From contig AP026969.1 of NCBI GenBank assembly GCA_027923965.1, positions 3,658,001-3,722,000 on the forward strand: DNA of 64,000 bases, written 5' to 3'. Position 1 is the first letter of the stretch. Every line of letters begins with the position of its first letter. The notes under the pieces were generated by a model that worked only from the letters and a program-made list of their open reading frames with translations, was not told the origin of the DNA and searched no databases. Below are positions 55,266 through 63,651 of the stretch, one piece after another. The position numbers and the translations under genes are program-made. The stretch comes from Comamonadaceae bacterium OS-1. GTDB lineage: Bacteria; Pseudomonadota; Gammaproteobacteria; Burkholderiales; Burkholderiaceae_C.

Positions 55266-55870
55266 TGGGCGCAGGTATCGTCACCATCGGCAGCCTGGTC
55301 ATCGCATTGCTGGCCAGCCTGTCCATGGTGCCCACGTCAGAAGTGCTGCTGCTGCCCCAGGCGGATGGTTCGCCTTCTTCGGTGGTGGTGGTGTCGGGGT
55401 CGGACCTGCAAACCCTGTCCACCCCGTACCAGCGGGCCACCGCCGTACAAGGCAAAAAGCCCACGCACGACAGCCTGGACCCAGCGGCAGTACAAAACGC
55501 CTACCCGGCACTGTTCAGTGCCATGCCCCCTGCGCCACAGCGTTTCACCGTCTACTTTGAACCCGGCGGTACCGAACTCACCCCCGAATCGCAAGCCGAT
55601 TTGGTGAAGATCATCGCGGCCGCCCAGGAACGCGCCGGAGCGGACATTTTGGTCATCGGCCACACCGATGCCCAAGGCAACGAGGGCGAGAACGATGCCT
55701 TGTCATTGCAACGCGCCCAGCAGGTGCGCGAGATGCTGTTGCACGACCCGCAGTCGGTACGGCCTGAGCTGATCGAGGCCCGGGGCCGCGGCAAGCGCGA
55801 GCTGGCCGTCCCCACCGCCGACGGCGTGGCCGAAGCCCGCAACCGCCGGGTGGAAATCGTCCTGCGCTAA
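55262..55870 (+). CDS. OmpA-family cell-wall-binding protein
   Basis: A 202-residue protein with an N-terminal membrane anchor ([14 protein letters not shown]) without lipobox and a C-terminal OmpA/MotB domain: [46 protein letters not shown] and [10 protein letters not shown]. It should bind peptidoglycan. Translationally coupled to the FecR gene by a 4-base overlap; its stop overlaps the convergent dtd stop. Confidence 0.89.
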   Translation: MMGAGIVTIGSLVIALLASLSMVPTSEVLLLPQADGSPSSVVVVSGSDLQTLSTPYQRATAVQGKKPTHDSLDPAAVQNAYPALFSAMPPAPQRFTVYFEPGGTELTPESQADLVKIIAAAQERAGADILVIGHTDAQGNEGENDALSLQRAQQVREMLLHDPQSVRPELIEARGRGKRELAVPTADGVAEARNRRVEIVLR

Positions 55871-56304
55871 ATCTGCAAAGGAATGGTCACCGGGCCGTCG
55901 TTGACCAGGTGCACCGCCATGTCGGCCCCGAACTGCCCCGTCTGCACCGGGCTGTGGGCGCGCTGGGCCTGGGCCACAAAGTAGTCGTACAGCCGCCGTC
56001 CCTCTTCGGGTGGTGCCGCCCCGGTGAAGCTGGGCCGGTTGCCGCCCGCCACATCGGCCGCCAGCGTGAACTGGCTCACCACCAACAGGCCCCCGGCCAC
56101 GTCTTGCAGGCTCAGGTTCATCTTGCCTGCGGCATCGCTGAAGATGCGCAGCTTCAATATCTTGGCCAGCAGCTTGTCGGCCTGCGCGTCGGTATCCCCG
56201 CGCTCGGCGCACAGCAGCACCAGCAGGCCCTGGGTGATGGCACCCACGGTTTCGCCAGCCACCACCACACGGGCTTCACGCACTCTTTGCAATACAGCTT
56301 TCAT
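55867..56304 (-). CDS. dtd: D-aminoacyl-tRNA deacylase
   Basis: Dtd removes D-amino acids from tRNA. The 145-residue product begins [15 protein letters not shown] and holds the SQFTLAADV motif and the C-terminal NDGPVTIPL (NxGPVT active site). Start at 56304 fits the family; ATG at 56310 is two codons longer. Confidence 0.95.
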   Translation of the reverse strand: MKAVLQRVREARVVVAGETVGAITQGLLVLLCAERGDTDAQADKLLAKILKLRIFSDAAGKMNLSLQDVAGGLLVVSQFTLAADVAGGNRPSFTGAAPPEEGRRLYDYFVAQAQRAHSPVQTGQFGADMAVHLVNDGPVTIPLQI

Positions 56305-56364
56305 CGGCAATCGGTTCTCGGTTAGCGAAAGTCAGACTCTACCGCGGCAGAGTGCGGGGGCACA

Positions 56365-57855
56365 ATGCGCCCCATGTGGAAAACCCTGCGGCACCAAGGT
56401 GCCTGGCTTGTGGCGTGGGCGGTGCTGGCAGCGCTGGGCGGCGTGGCGCTGGCCCGCCAGGAATTGGCGCGCCAGCGCGAAGCCTTCGAGACCGACGCAC
56501 GCATCGCCCACCGGCTGCTGAGCCAGCGCGCGGTGCAGCAAGATGCGGTGCTGGCCACGCTGGCCTTGCTACAGCCCGCAGGCACCGCCGGGCCCACCGC
56601 GCAGCCCGAGCAGCGGCTGTCTTCGGTGTACCCGCAGATTCTGGAAGTGCAGCGCCGCGGCCCGGGCGAGGCCTGGCCGGTAGACATCCCCGCCGCACAA
56701 GCCGCCCTGGCCGATGCCGAGGCCGTGTCGCGCCAGGCCAGGCGGGTGGCATTGGCGGTGTCGCACCTGGCCACAGGGCGCTACCGGCTGGTGCTGGCGG
56801 CCGAGCCGCACAGCTACGCGCTGCAGATCGACGTGGCCACCATGCTGCCCTGGAACGAATGGCCCATGCCGCGCGATACCTCGCCGGTGCGCCTCACGCT
56901 GGAACAGGACGGCCAGGTCTTCGTGGTGCAGCCGGGGCGCATCCAGGAGGGTGGCTGGCGCTTCGAATTCCACAAACACCTGGCCACCGACAGCCAGCCC
57001 TTCGACGTGTTTGCCCTGCGCCAGGTCGGCTGGGGCGAGCTGCCCTGGGCCTGGATGCTGGCCTGGGCGCTGGGCATGGCGGTGCTGCTGGCCGCCCTGC
57101 AGACCGCGCTGACCCAGCGCGCCGCCCGCCGCCGTGCCGAGGAACTGCTGCGCCTGGGCCAAGTGGCGCGGCTCAACACCTTGGGCGAACTGGCTGCCGG
57201 CATGGCCCATGAACTCAACCAGCCGCTGACCGCCGTGCTGGCCAACACCCAGGCCGCACGCCGCCTGCTCGACGAGGACCCGCCCGAACTTGACACGGCC
57301 CGCCACGCCATGGCCCAGGCGGCGGAGCAGGCCCGGCGTGCGTCCACCGTGGTGGGGCGGCTGCGCCGCGCGGTGGAGCGGCCCGATCTGGCAGGCAAGC
57401 TCTCTCCCGTGAAACTACAGGACGCGGTGCGCGAAGCCCTGTACCTTCTGGAACCAGAAAACACGCGCCGCAGCGTTGCCCCCACCGTGCAGGCCCCGGC
57501 GCAGGACGTGGTGGTACTGGCCGACCGCGTGGCGCTGGAGCAGATCGTGCACAACCTGGTGATGAACGCGCTGCAGGCGCTGGAGCAGGTGCCCGCAGGC
57601 CAACGGCGCTTGACCCTCACGATCGCCACCGACGCACGGCTCGGCACGCTGGCGGTGCAGGACAACGGCCCCGGCATTCCGCCCGATGCCCTGCCGCGCA
57701 TCTTTGAGCCGTTTTTCTCGACCCGCCCCGGTGGCCTGGGCCTGGGCCTGAACCTCTGCGAAAGCCTGGCAAGCAACATGGGCGGCAGCCTGGTGGCCAG
57801 CAACGTCACACCCCATGGCGCGGCGCTGCGCCTGTCCCTCCCCTTGTCTGCATGA
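56365..57855 (+). CDS. Membrane sensor histidine kinase
   Basis: A 496-residue kinase. TM1 about 15-33 (WLVAWAVLAALGGVALA), a periplasmic domain of about 190 residues, TM2 about 228-248 (WMLAWALGMAVLLAALQTAL), then HisKA with phospho-acceptor His near 282 (GMAHELNQPLTAVLANTQAA) and an ATPase domain (NLVMNALQALE, DNGPGIPPD, FEPFFSTRPGGLGLGLNLC). The catalytic region is of the FixL/DctB type. It overlaps the response-regulator gene by 4 bases, and a secreted HbpS/GlcG-like protein gene follows, suggesting a three-component system. Confidence 0.93.
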   Translation: MRPMWKTLRHQGAWLVAWAVLAALGGVALARQELARQREAFETDARIAHRLLSQRAVQQDAVLATLALLQPAGTAGPTAQPEQRLSSVYPQILEVQRRGPGEAWPVDIPAAQAALADAEAVSRQARRVALAVSHLATGRYRLVLAAEPHSYALQIDVATMLPWNEWPMPRDTSPVRLTLEQDGQVFVVQPGRIQEGGWRFEFHKHLATDSQPFDVFALRQVGWGELPWAWMLAWALGMAVLLAALQTALTQRAARRRAEELLRLGQVARLNTLGELAAGMAHELNQPLTAVLANTQAARRLLDEDPPELDTARHAMAQAAEQARRASTVVGRLRRAVERPDLAGKLSPVKLQDAVREALYLLEPENTRRSVAPTVQAPAQDVVVLADRVALEQIVHNLVMNALQALEQVPAGQRRLTLTIATDARLGTLAVQDNGPGIPPDALPRIFEPFFSTRPGGLGLGLNLCESLASNMGGSLVASNVTPHGAALRLSLPLSA

Positions 57856-58475
57856 ACACCACCCTGTCCCCGCTGATCCACCTTATCGACGACGATGCCG
57901 CCGTGCGTGACAGCCTGGCGCTGCTGATCGGCACTGTGGGCCTGCGTGTGCAGACCTGGGCCGACCCCCAGGCCTTTCTGGCGCAGTTCGACCGTCAGGG
58001 CATAGGGGCCATCGTGCTCGACGTGCGCATGCCGGGCATCAGCGGCCTGGCAGTGCTCGACACCCTGGTGGCGCAGGGCGTGGACCAGCCGGTCATCATG
58101 CTCACCGGCCACGGCACGGTGGAGATGTGCCGGCGCGCCTTCAAGGCCGGTGCCGCCGAGTTCCTGGAAAAGCCGGTGGACGACGAGGCGCTGATCGAGG
58201 CGCTGCAAAACGCCGTGCGCCAGCATGTGCGCTCGCGCGAACGCCACCAGGCCGACCGACAGGCGCGTGAGCGGTATGCGCAACTGTCCGAGCGCGAACG
58301 CGAGGTGCTGGGCCTGATCGTCTCGGGCCTGACCAACAAGGAAATCGGCCGCGCGCTGGCCGTATCGCCGCGCACGGTGGAGACGCACCGCGCCAACCTG
58401 TTCGCCAAGCTGGAGGCGGAATCCCTGGCGCAGTTGATCCGCAGCTACGCCACGCTGGCAGATGCGGCTCCGTAG
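57852..58475 (+). CDS. FixJ-family response regulator
   Basis: A 207-residue regulator. Receiver domain with acidic pair IDDDAA, phospho-acceptor Asp57 (IVLDVRMPG), Thr/Lys (MLTGHGT, LEKPV), and a LuxR-type helix-turn-helix (LSEREREVLGLIVSGLTNKE, then VSPRTVETHRANLFAKLEAE). Partner of the kinase upstream. Its stop codon lies inside the first of two 14-bp dyads that look like its own binding sites. Confidence 0.94.
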   Translation: MNTTLSPLIHLIDDDAAVRDSLALLIGTVGLRVQTWADPQAFLAQFDRQGIGAIVLDVRMPGISGLAVLDTLVAQGVDQPVIMLTGHGTVEMCRRAFKAGAAEFLEKPVDDEALIEALQNAVRQHVRSRERHQADRQARERYAQLSEREREVLGLIVSGLTNKEIGRALAVSPRTVETHRANLFAKLEAESLAQLIRSYATLADAAP

Positions 58476-58505
58476 AACTACGGAGCCCCAGGCGTAGCCG
58501 TACGC
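58470..58505. promoter_or_regulatory. Two 14-bp dyads 22 bp apart ahead of the HbpS/GlcG-like gene
   Basis: CCGTAGAACTACGG (58470-58483) and GCGTAGCCGTACGC (58492-58505) are perfect dyads sharing CGTAGnnsTACG. Their centres are exactly 22 bp apart, two helical turns, as expected for two regulator dimers on one face. A -10-like TACAGT at 58530-58535 puts them at about -66 and -44, class II activation geometry. The first dyad extends to a longer GGCTCCGTAG/CTACGGAGCC repeat. Confidence 0.6.
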
Positions 58506-58576
58506 ATGGGCGAAACAGGCGCGTTTTTTTACAGTTCTCCCACGGTTGATCGAACCGCTTCATCCTGGAGACCCCT

Positions 58577-59068
58577 ATGAAAAAAACCACCTACCTTGCC
58601 GCCCTCGCTCTCGTCTGTATCGCTGGCACTGCCAACGCCCAGGCCGTGCGCACCGAACGCAATATGTCGCTGGACCTGGCCAACCAGATCGCCGCCTCCG
58701 CCGTGGCCACCTGCGCGGCCAACGGCTATGCCGTCTCGGCCACCGTGGTGGACCGCGCAGGCGGTGTGCGCGCCGTGCAGCGTGCCGACAACGCCGGCCC
58801 CCACACCCTGGGCGCGAGCCAGCAAAAGGCCTTCACCTCGGCCTCCGCCAAGAACACCACGCTGGCCATCATGGAGATCGCCCAAAAGAACCCCGGCGCG
58901 GCCAACCTGGCGAACATCCCCGGCTACCTGCTGCTGGGCGGTGGCGTGCCGGTGAAGGTGGGCAATGAGGTCATCGGCGCGGTGGGTGTGGGCGGCGCCC
59001 CGGCGGGCAACCTGGACGAGCAGTGCGCGCTGGCGGCCATCGACCACGTAAAAGACGCACTGAAATAA
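58577..59068 (+). CDS. Secreted HbpS/GlcG-like (DUF336) protein
   Basis: A 163-residue protein with signal peptide ending GTANAQA, and the GlcG/HbpS fold: SLDLANQIAASAVATCAANG, VSATVVDRAGGVRAVQRADN, LGASQQKAFTSASAKNTTL, GYLLLGGGVPVKVGNEVIGA VGVGG. Streptomyces HbpS binds heme and controls a sensor kinase from outside the cell. Here the gene sits 102 bases after a kinase/FixJ pair. GGAG precedes the ATG. Heme binding is inferred from the family only. Confidence 0.9.
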   Translation: MKKTTYLAALALVCIAGTANAQAVRTERNMSLDLANQIAASAVATCAANGYAVSATVVDRAGGVRAVQRADNAGPHTLGASQQKAFTSASAKNTTLAIMEIAQKNPGAANLANIPGYLLLGGGVPVKVGNEVIGAVGVGGAPAGNLDEQCALAAIDHVKDALK

Positions 59069-59112
59069 GCACCCAGCGCTTATCCTATATGCACAAGCTG
59101 CTACAAATTTTA
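59067..59112. repeat. Dispersed palindromic element, copy 12, at the start of the ankyrin gene
   Basis: AAGCACCCAGCGCTTATCCT, ATATGCACAAGCTGCTACAA, ATTTT, an inverted-orientation copy. It includes the ATG at 59089 and the first codons of the ankyrin protein. Confidence 0.7.
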
Positions 59113-59781
59113 AATTTTTCAGGTGTTTGCCTGCTGGCCAACGTGGCCTCTGCCCAGGTGCCCCCCAGCCCCGCGCAGATCGCCCAATACCAGGGCCTGC
59201 ACGCGGTCGCCCAGCGCGGTGACCTGGCCCAGGCCGAAAAGCTCATCGCGCAAAAGCTGGACCTGAACGCCCGCGACGCACAGGGCCGCACACCCATCCA
59301 CGTGGCCACCTTCGCCCGGCAGTCGCCCGTGGTCCGGGCGCTGGCCCAGGCCGGTGCGGACCTGTCGCTGCTGGAAAACGACCGCTACGACGCGGTGACC
59401 ATCGCCGCCGTGGCCGACGACGAAGCCACACTGGCCACCCTGCTCTTGCTGGGTGCCAGCGCCCAACTCACCACCAGCCGCTACGACGGCACGGCGCTGA
59501 TCGCGGCGGCCCACCTGGGCCATGACGGCGTGGTACGCCAATTGATCGCCGCCGGCGCACCGCTCGACCATGTGAACAACCTGCACTGGACCGCCGTGAT
59601 CGAGTCCATCGTGCTGGGCGACGGCGGCCCGCGCCACCAGCGCACGCTGCGGGCGCTGGTCGATGCCGGGGCCAACCTGCAGCTCGCCGACCGCCAGGGC
59701 AACACGCCGCTGCAGTTGGCGCGCACCCGGGGCTTTGGCGAGATGGTGGCGATACTTGAAAAGGCCGGGGCCAGGCCCTGA
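59089..59781 (+). CDS. Secreted ankyrin-repeat protein
   Basis: A 230-residue protein with signal peptide MHKLLQILNFSGVCLLANVA-SA, then about five ankyrin repeats (DAQGRTPIHVATFARQSPVV, ERYDAVTIAAVADDE-like, YDGTALIAAAHLGHDGVVRQ, RQGNTPLQLARTRGFGEMV). Likely a periplasmic binding scaffold; ankyrin proteins beside catalases or heme-related genes sometimes give oxidant resistance. The start codon and MHKLLQIL are encoded inside a repeat copy. It ends 4 bases from the convergent tyrS. Confidence 0.85.
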   Translation: MHKLLQILNFSGVCLLANVASAQVPPSPAQIAQYQGLHAVAQRGDLAQAEKLIAQKLDLNARDAQGRTPIHVATFARQSPVVRALAQAGADLSLLENDRYDAVTIAAVADDEATLATLLLLGASAQLTTSRYDGTALIAAAHLGHDGVVRQLIAAGAPLDHVNNLHWTAVIESIVLGDGGPRHQRTLRALVDAGANLQLADRQGNTPLQLARTRGFGEMVAILEKAGARP

Positions 59782-59785
59782 AAAC

Positions 59786-61030
59786 TTACGCCAATGTCAC
59801 GCGGGCAAATTTGCGTTTGCCCACCTGAACGACATAGGTTCCAGCATCCAGCTTCAGCCCCTTGTCGCTGATGACGCTCGAATCGACGCGCACACCGCCG
59901 CCATCGATCAGGCGGTTGCCTTCCGACGTGGATGCGGCCAGGCCTGCCTGCTTCAGCAATTGCGCGATGCCCAGCGGTGCGCCGCTGAGGCTGATCTCGG
60001 CGATGTCATCGGGCACGCCGCCCTTGCTGCGGTTGTGGAAGTCCTGCTCGGCGGCATCGGCTTCGGCAGCGCTGTGGAAGCGCGCGGTGATCTCCTTGGC
60101 CAACGCGACCTTGGCGTCTTTCGGGTTACGGCCAGCTTCGACCTCGGCCTTCAAGGCGGCAATCTCAGCCTCGGACTTGAACGACAGCAGGGTGTACCAG
60201 CGCCACATCAGCACGTCGGAAATGCTCAGCACCTTGGCAAACATGGTGTTGGGTGCTTCGCTGATGCCGATGTAGTTGTTTTTGGACTTGGACATCTTCT
60301 CCACGCCGTCCAGGCCTTCGAGCAGCGGCATGGTCAGGATGCACTGCGGCTCCTGGCCGTATTCGGCCTGCAGATGGCGGCCCATCAACAGGTTGAACTT
60401 CTGGTCGGTGCCGCCGAGTTCCAGGTCGCTCTTGAGCGCCACCGAGTCGTAGCCCTGCATCAGCGGGTACAAGAATTCATGCACCGCGATCGACTGGCCG
60501 CCATGGAAGCGGTCGTGGAAGTCGTTGCGCTCCATCATGCGGGCCACGGTGTAGCGCGAAGCCAGCTGGATCATGCCGCGCGCACCCAGCGGGTCGCTCC
60601 ACTCGCTGTTGTAGCGGATCTCGGTCTTGCTCGGGTCCAGCACCAGGCTGGCCTGCTTGTAGTAGGTCTCGGCGTTGACCTTGATCTGCTCGGCAGTGAG
60701 CGGCGGGCGGGTGCTGTTGCGGCCGGACGGATCGCCAATCATGCTGGTGAAGTCGCCGATCAAAAAGATGACCGTTTGGCCCAGGTCCTGCAACTGGCGC
60801 ATCTTGTTGAGCACCACGGTGTGGCCGATGTGGATGTCGGGCGCGGTCGGGTCCAGGCCCAGCTTGATGCGCAAAGGCACGCCGGTGGCCTCGGAACGGG
60901 CCAGTTTTTTCAGCCAATCTTCTTGCGGAATCAGCTCGTCGCAGCCGCGCAATGACACCGCCAGGGCTTCTTTCACACGATCTGTTACAGGAAATGAGCC
61001 ACTGGGCTTTACGTGTGCGGGTTGATTCAT
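59786..61030 (-). CDS. tyrS: Tyrosyl-tRNA synthetase
   Basis: A 414-residue class I synthetase: [20 protein letters not shown] with the HIGH motif, [20 protein letters not shown], the KMSKS motif in [14 protein letters not shown], and a C-terminal S4 domain ([18 protein letters not shown]). It is of the TyrZ-like length group. The start [11 protein letters not shown] is kept. It diverges from the M23 peptidase gene. Confidence 0.95.
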   Translation of the reverse strand: MNQPAHVKPSGSFPVTDRVKEALAVSLRGCDELIPQEDWLKKLARSEATGVPLRIKLGLDPTAPDIHIGHTVVLNKMRQLQDLGQTVIFLIGDFTSMIGDPSGRNSTRPPLTAEQIKVNAETYYKQASLVLDPSKTEIRYNSEWSDPLGARGMIQLASRYTVARMMERNDFHDRFHGGQSIAVHEFLYPLMQGYDSVALKSDLELGGTDQKFNLLMGRHLQAEYGQEPQCILTMPLLEGLDGVEKMSKSKNNYIGISEAPNTMFAKVLSISDVLMWRWYTLLSFKSEAEIAALKAEVEAGRNPKDAKVALAKEITARFHSAAEADAAEQDFHNRSKGGVPDDIAEISLSGAPLGIAQLLKQAGLAASTSEGNRLIDGGGVRVDSSVISDKGLKLDAGTYVVQVGKRKFARVTLA

Positions 61031-61054
61031 AAGGGTTTTTCAGTGCTTTATCGG

Positions 61055-61083
61055 TTGTGGCCCACGCAGGGCACCGGTATACT
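61055..61083 (+). promoter_or_regulatory. Sigma-70-like promoter ahead of the M23 peptidase gene
   Basis: TTGTGG (61055-61060), 17-base spacer, TATACT (61078-61083). Transcription would start near 61090, 113 bases before the proposed TTG start. Confidence 0.45.
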
Positions 61084-61202
61084 CGCGAACTCGCTGTAAC
61101 CCCTGATTTTAGTGGCGCGTTGCCTGATAGGCCGCCCCCACACTGAACTTCCAGGCTGCGCCCCCCGCGCCACGGCACCCATATTCGTTAGGAACCCCAG
61201 TT

Positions 61203-62543
61203 TTGAACCACGGTCTTCCAACCGTCAGCGATCGCCTGTCATCCCTATTGCAACGCCACCCCAAGCGCCTCACCGCGCTGGTGGCCGCCCTGTTGCTGGG
61301 CGGAGGCGGCGGCGCATTTGCCGTTGCGTCCCTCGGCCCGGATGCCGCTGACCTCCCTGTCCGACAGATTTCCGAAACCGTACAGCCGCTGGCCCTGCAA
61401 GAGCAGGCCAACGTGCTCGACAGCCACACTTTCAACCTGTTTCGTTCTGAGACCACCCGCTCCAGCGACACGGCCAAGTCCTTGCTGCAGCGCCTGGGCA
61501 TCGACGATGCAGAAGCGGTGGCGTTTTTGCGCAGCGACACGCTGGCCAGCAAGGCCCTGCTGGGCAAAGCGGGCCGCGTGGTCCATGCCGAAGCCAGCGA
61601 CAGCCACGCCCTGCGCAGCCTGAGCGTGCGCTGGAGCCCTTCCAACGACGGCGTTTTTGAGCGCATGGTGGTGGAAAAAACGGCGCAAGGCTTGCGCTCC
61701 CGCATCGAAACCGCCGACCTGCAAAACACCAGCCGCCTGGCCGGTGGCACGGTACGCAGCTCACTGTTTGCCGCTACCGACGAAGCCGGTATCCCCGACG
61801 CGGTGGCCACCCAACTAGCAGATATCTTCGCCAGCGACATCGATTTCCACCGCGGCCTGCGCAAGGGTGACCACTTCTCGGTGGTCTACGAGACCGCCGA
61901 AGCCGATGGCCAGGTGGTGCGTACCGGCAAAGTGCTGAGCGCCGAGTTCACCAACAACGGCAAGACCTACCAGGCTATGTGGTTTACCGAGCCGGGTAAA
62001 AAAGGCAATTACTACACGCTGGACGGCCAAAGCCTGCGTCGCTCGTTCCTGGCCTCGCCGGTAGAGTTTTCGCGCATCACCAGCGGCTTCAGCATGCGCA
62101 TGCACCCCATCCTGAAAAACTGGCGCGCCCACCTGGGTGTGGACTACGCCGGAGCCATTGGCACGCCGGTGCGCACTGTGGGCGACGGCGTGGTGGAGTT
62201 TGCCGGGGTGCAAAACGGCTACGGCAACGTCATCATCGTCAAACACCAGAACCAGAACGAAACCCTGTACGCCCACCTGAGCCAAATCAATGTGCGGGTC
62301 GGCCAGGCTGTGGGCCAGGGCGACCGTATCGGCGCGGTGGGCATGACCGGCTGGAGCACCGGGCCGCATCTGCATTTTGAATTCCGCGTCAACGGTGTGC
62401 ACCAGGACCCGCTGACCGTTGCCCGCCAGAACGACAGCCAGCCGGTGTCGGCCACGGCCAAGGCCTCGTTCAACCAGCTCTCGTCAGTGATGCGCCAGCA
62501 ACTGGCCGCAGCCACCTCGATCCAGCAAGCCAGCGCAGATTAG
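61203..62543 (+). CDS. M23 family peptidoglycan endopeptidase
   Basis: A 446-residue protein with N-terminal TM (RLTALVAALLLGGGGGAFAV), a central LysM-like/OapA-type region and a C-terminal M23 domain with zinc ligands in MRMHPILKNWRAHLGVDYAG and GPHLHFEFRV (HxH). It cleaves peptide cross-links in peptidoglycan. The start is a TTG at 61203, preceded by TAGGAA nine bases upstream; no in-frame ATG suits. The gene anmK follows after 4 bases. Confidence 0.9.
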   Translation: MNHGLPTVSDRLSSLLQRHPKRLTALVAALLLGGGGGAFAVASLGPDAADLPVRQISETVQPLALQEQANVLDSHTFNLFRSETTRSSDTAKSLLQRLGIDDAEAVAFLRSDTLASKALLGKAGRVVHAEASDSHALRSLSVRWSPSNDGVFERMVVEKTAQGLRSRIETADLQNTSRLAGGTVRSSLFAATDEAGIPDAVATQLADIFASDIDFHRGLRKGDHFSVVYETAEADGQVVRTGKVLSAEFTNNGKTYQAMWFTEPGKKGNYYTLDGQSLRRSFLASPVEFSRITSGFSMRMHPILKNWRAHLGVDYAGAIGTPVRTVGDGVVEFAGVQNGYGNVIIVKHQNQNETLYAHLSQINVRVGQAVGQGDRIGAVGMTGWSTGPHLHFEFRVNGVHQDPLTVARQNDSQPVSATAKASFNQLSSVMRQQLAAATSIQQASAD

Positions 62544-62547
62544 TCCG

Positions 62548-63651
62548 GTGCGCGATCTGTTCATCGGCCTGATGTCTGGCACCTCGCTGGACGGCGTGGA
62601 CGGCGTGCTGGTGGACTTTGCCGGTGGACGCATGCAGGTGCGGCAGTACGCCACCCTGCCTTTCGCGCCCGCACTGCGAACCGAGCTGCTGGCGCTCAAC
62701 ACCCCCGGCGGCGACGAACTGCACCGTGCGGCCCTGGCTGCCAACGAGCTGGTCGGCGTGTATGCCGACGTGGTGCAGCAACTGCTGGAGCGCAGCGGCA
62801 CCCGCAGCGACCAGGTCCAAGCCATCGGTGCGCACGGCCAGACGGTACGGCACCGACCGCAAGAATTCGGCGGTACCGGCTACACCCTGCAACTCAACAA
62901 CCCGGCGCTGCTTGCTGAACTCACAGGCGTCAACGTGGTGGCCGACTTCCGCAGCCGCGACGTGGCCGCCGGTGGCCAGGGCGCGCCACTGGTGCCGGCC
63001 TTCCACCAACAGGTTTTTGGCCGCGCAGGGGAAGCGGTGGCAGTGCTAAACATCGGTGGCATCTCCAACCTCAGCCTGCTGGACGGGCAGATTTTGGGCT
63101 TTGACTGCGGCCCCGGCAACGCCCTGATGGACCACTGGTGCCAGCTGCACACCGGCCAGCCGTATGACGCAGACGGTGCCTGGGCCGCCAGCGGCACGGT
63201 GCACCCGACCCTGCTGGCCACCTTGCTGGGCGAGCCCTACCTGGCCAAAGCCCCGCCCAAAAGCACAGGCCGCGACCTGTTCAACCCGCCCTGGCTGGCC
63301 AACAAGCTGCAAGGCTTTGCCGGACTGGCCTCGGTGGACGTGCAGGCCACATTGACCGAATTGACCGCCCGCGCTGTATCCACCTGCATGAGCAGCTATG
63401 GAAAAAGTAGCAAACTACTGATCGTGTGTGGTGGCGGCGCGTTGAACGGCAGGTTGATGCAGCGCCTGCAGGCCCTGCTGCCCGGGGTGCAGGTGCAATC
63501 GTCTACCGCACACGGCCTGCCGCCCTTGCAGGTCGAGGCAGCCGCCTTTGCCTGGCTGGCCCGCCAGACGGTGTTGGGCTTGCCGGGCAACCTGGCCAGT
63601 GTGACCGGTGCACGCGGCGAACGCGTACTGGGTGCGATCTACCCCGCTTAA
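62548..63651 (+). CDS. anmK: Anhydro-N-acetylmuramic acid kinase, with a repeat-derived segment
   Basis: AnmK cleaves and phosphorylates 1,6-anhydro-MurNAc to MurNAc-6-P in wall recycling. The 367-residue product starts at a GTG (62548) with [19 protein letters not shown], then [32 protein letters not shown] and [12 protein letters not shown]. Residues about 279-291 ([13 protein letters not shown]) are encoded by an eroded copy of the dispersed palindrome, before the conserved LLIVCGGG strand. It follows the M23 gene. Confidence 0.94.
   Translation: MRDLFIGLMSGTSLDGVDGVLVDFAGGRMQVRQYATLPFAPALRTELLALNTPGGDELHRAALAANELVGVYADVVQQLLERSGTRSDQVQAIGAHGQTVRHRPQEFGGTGYTLQLNNPALLAELTGVNVVADFRSRDVAAGGQGAPLVPAFHQQVFGRAGEAVAVLNIGGISNLSLLDGQILGFDCGPGNALMDHWCQLHTGQPYDADGAWAASGTVHPTLLATLLGEPYLAKAPPKSTGRDLFNPPWLANKLQGFAGLASVDVQATLTELTARAVSTCMSSYGKSSKLLIVCGGGALNGRLMQRLQALLPGVQVQSSTAHGLPPLQVEAAAFAWLARQTVLGLPGNLASVTGARGERVLGAIYPA
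63384..63416. repeat. Dispersed palindromic element, copy 13 (eroded), inside anmK
   Basis: GCATGAGCAGCTATGGAAAA then AGTAGCAAACT matches the right half of copies 2 and 5. The left half (CGCTGTATCCACCT) is only a faint match. Confidence 0.6.
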
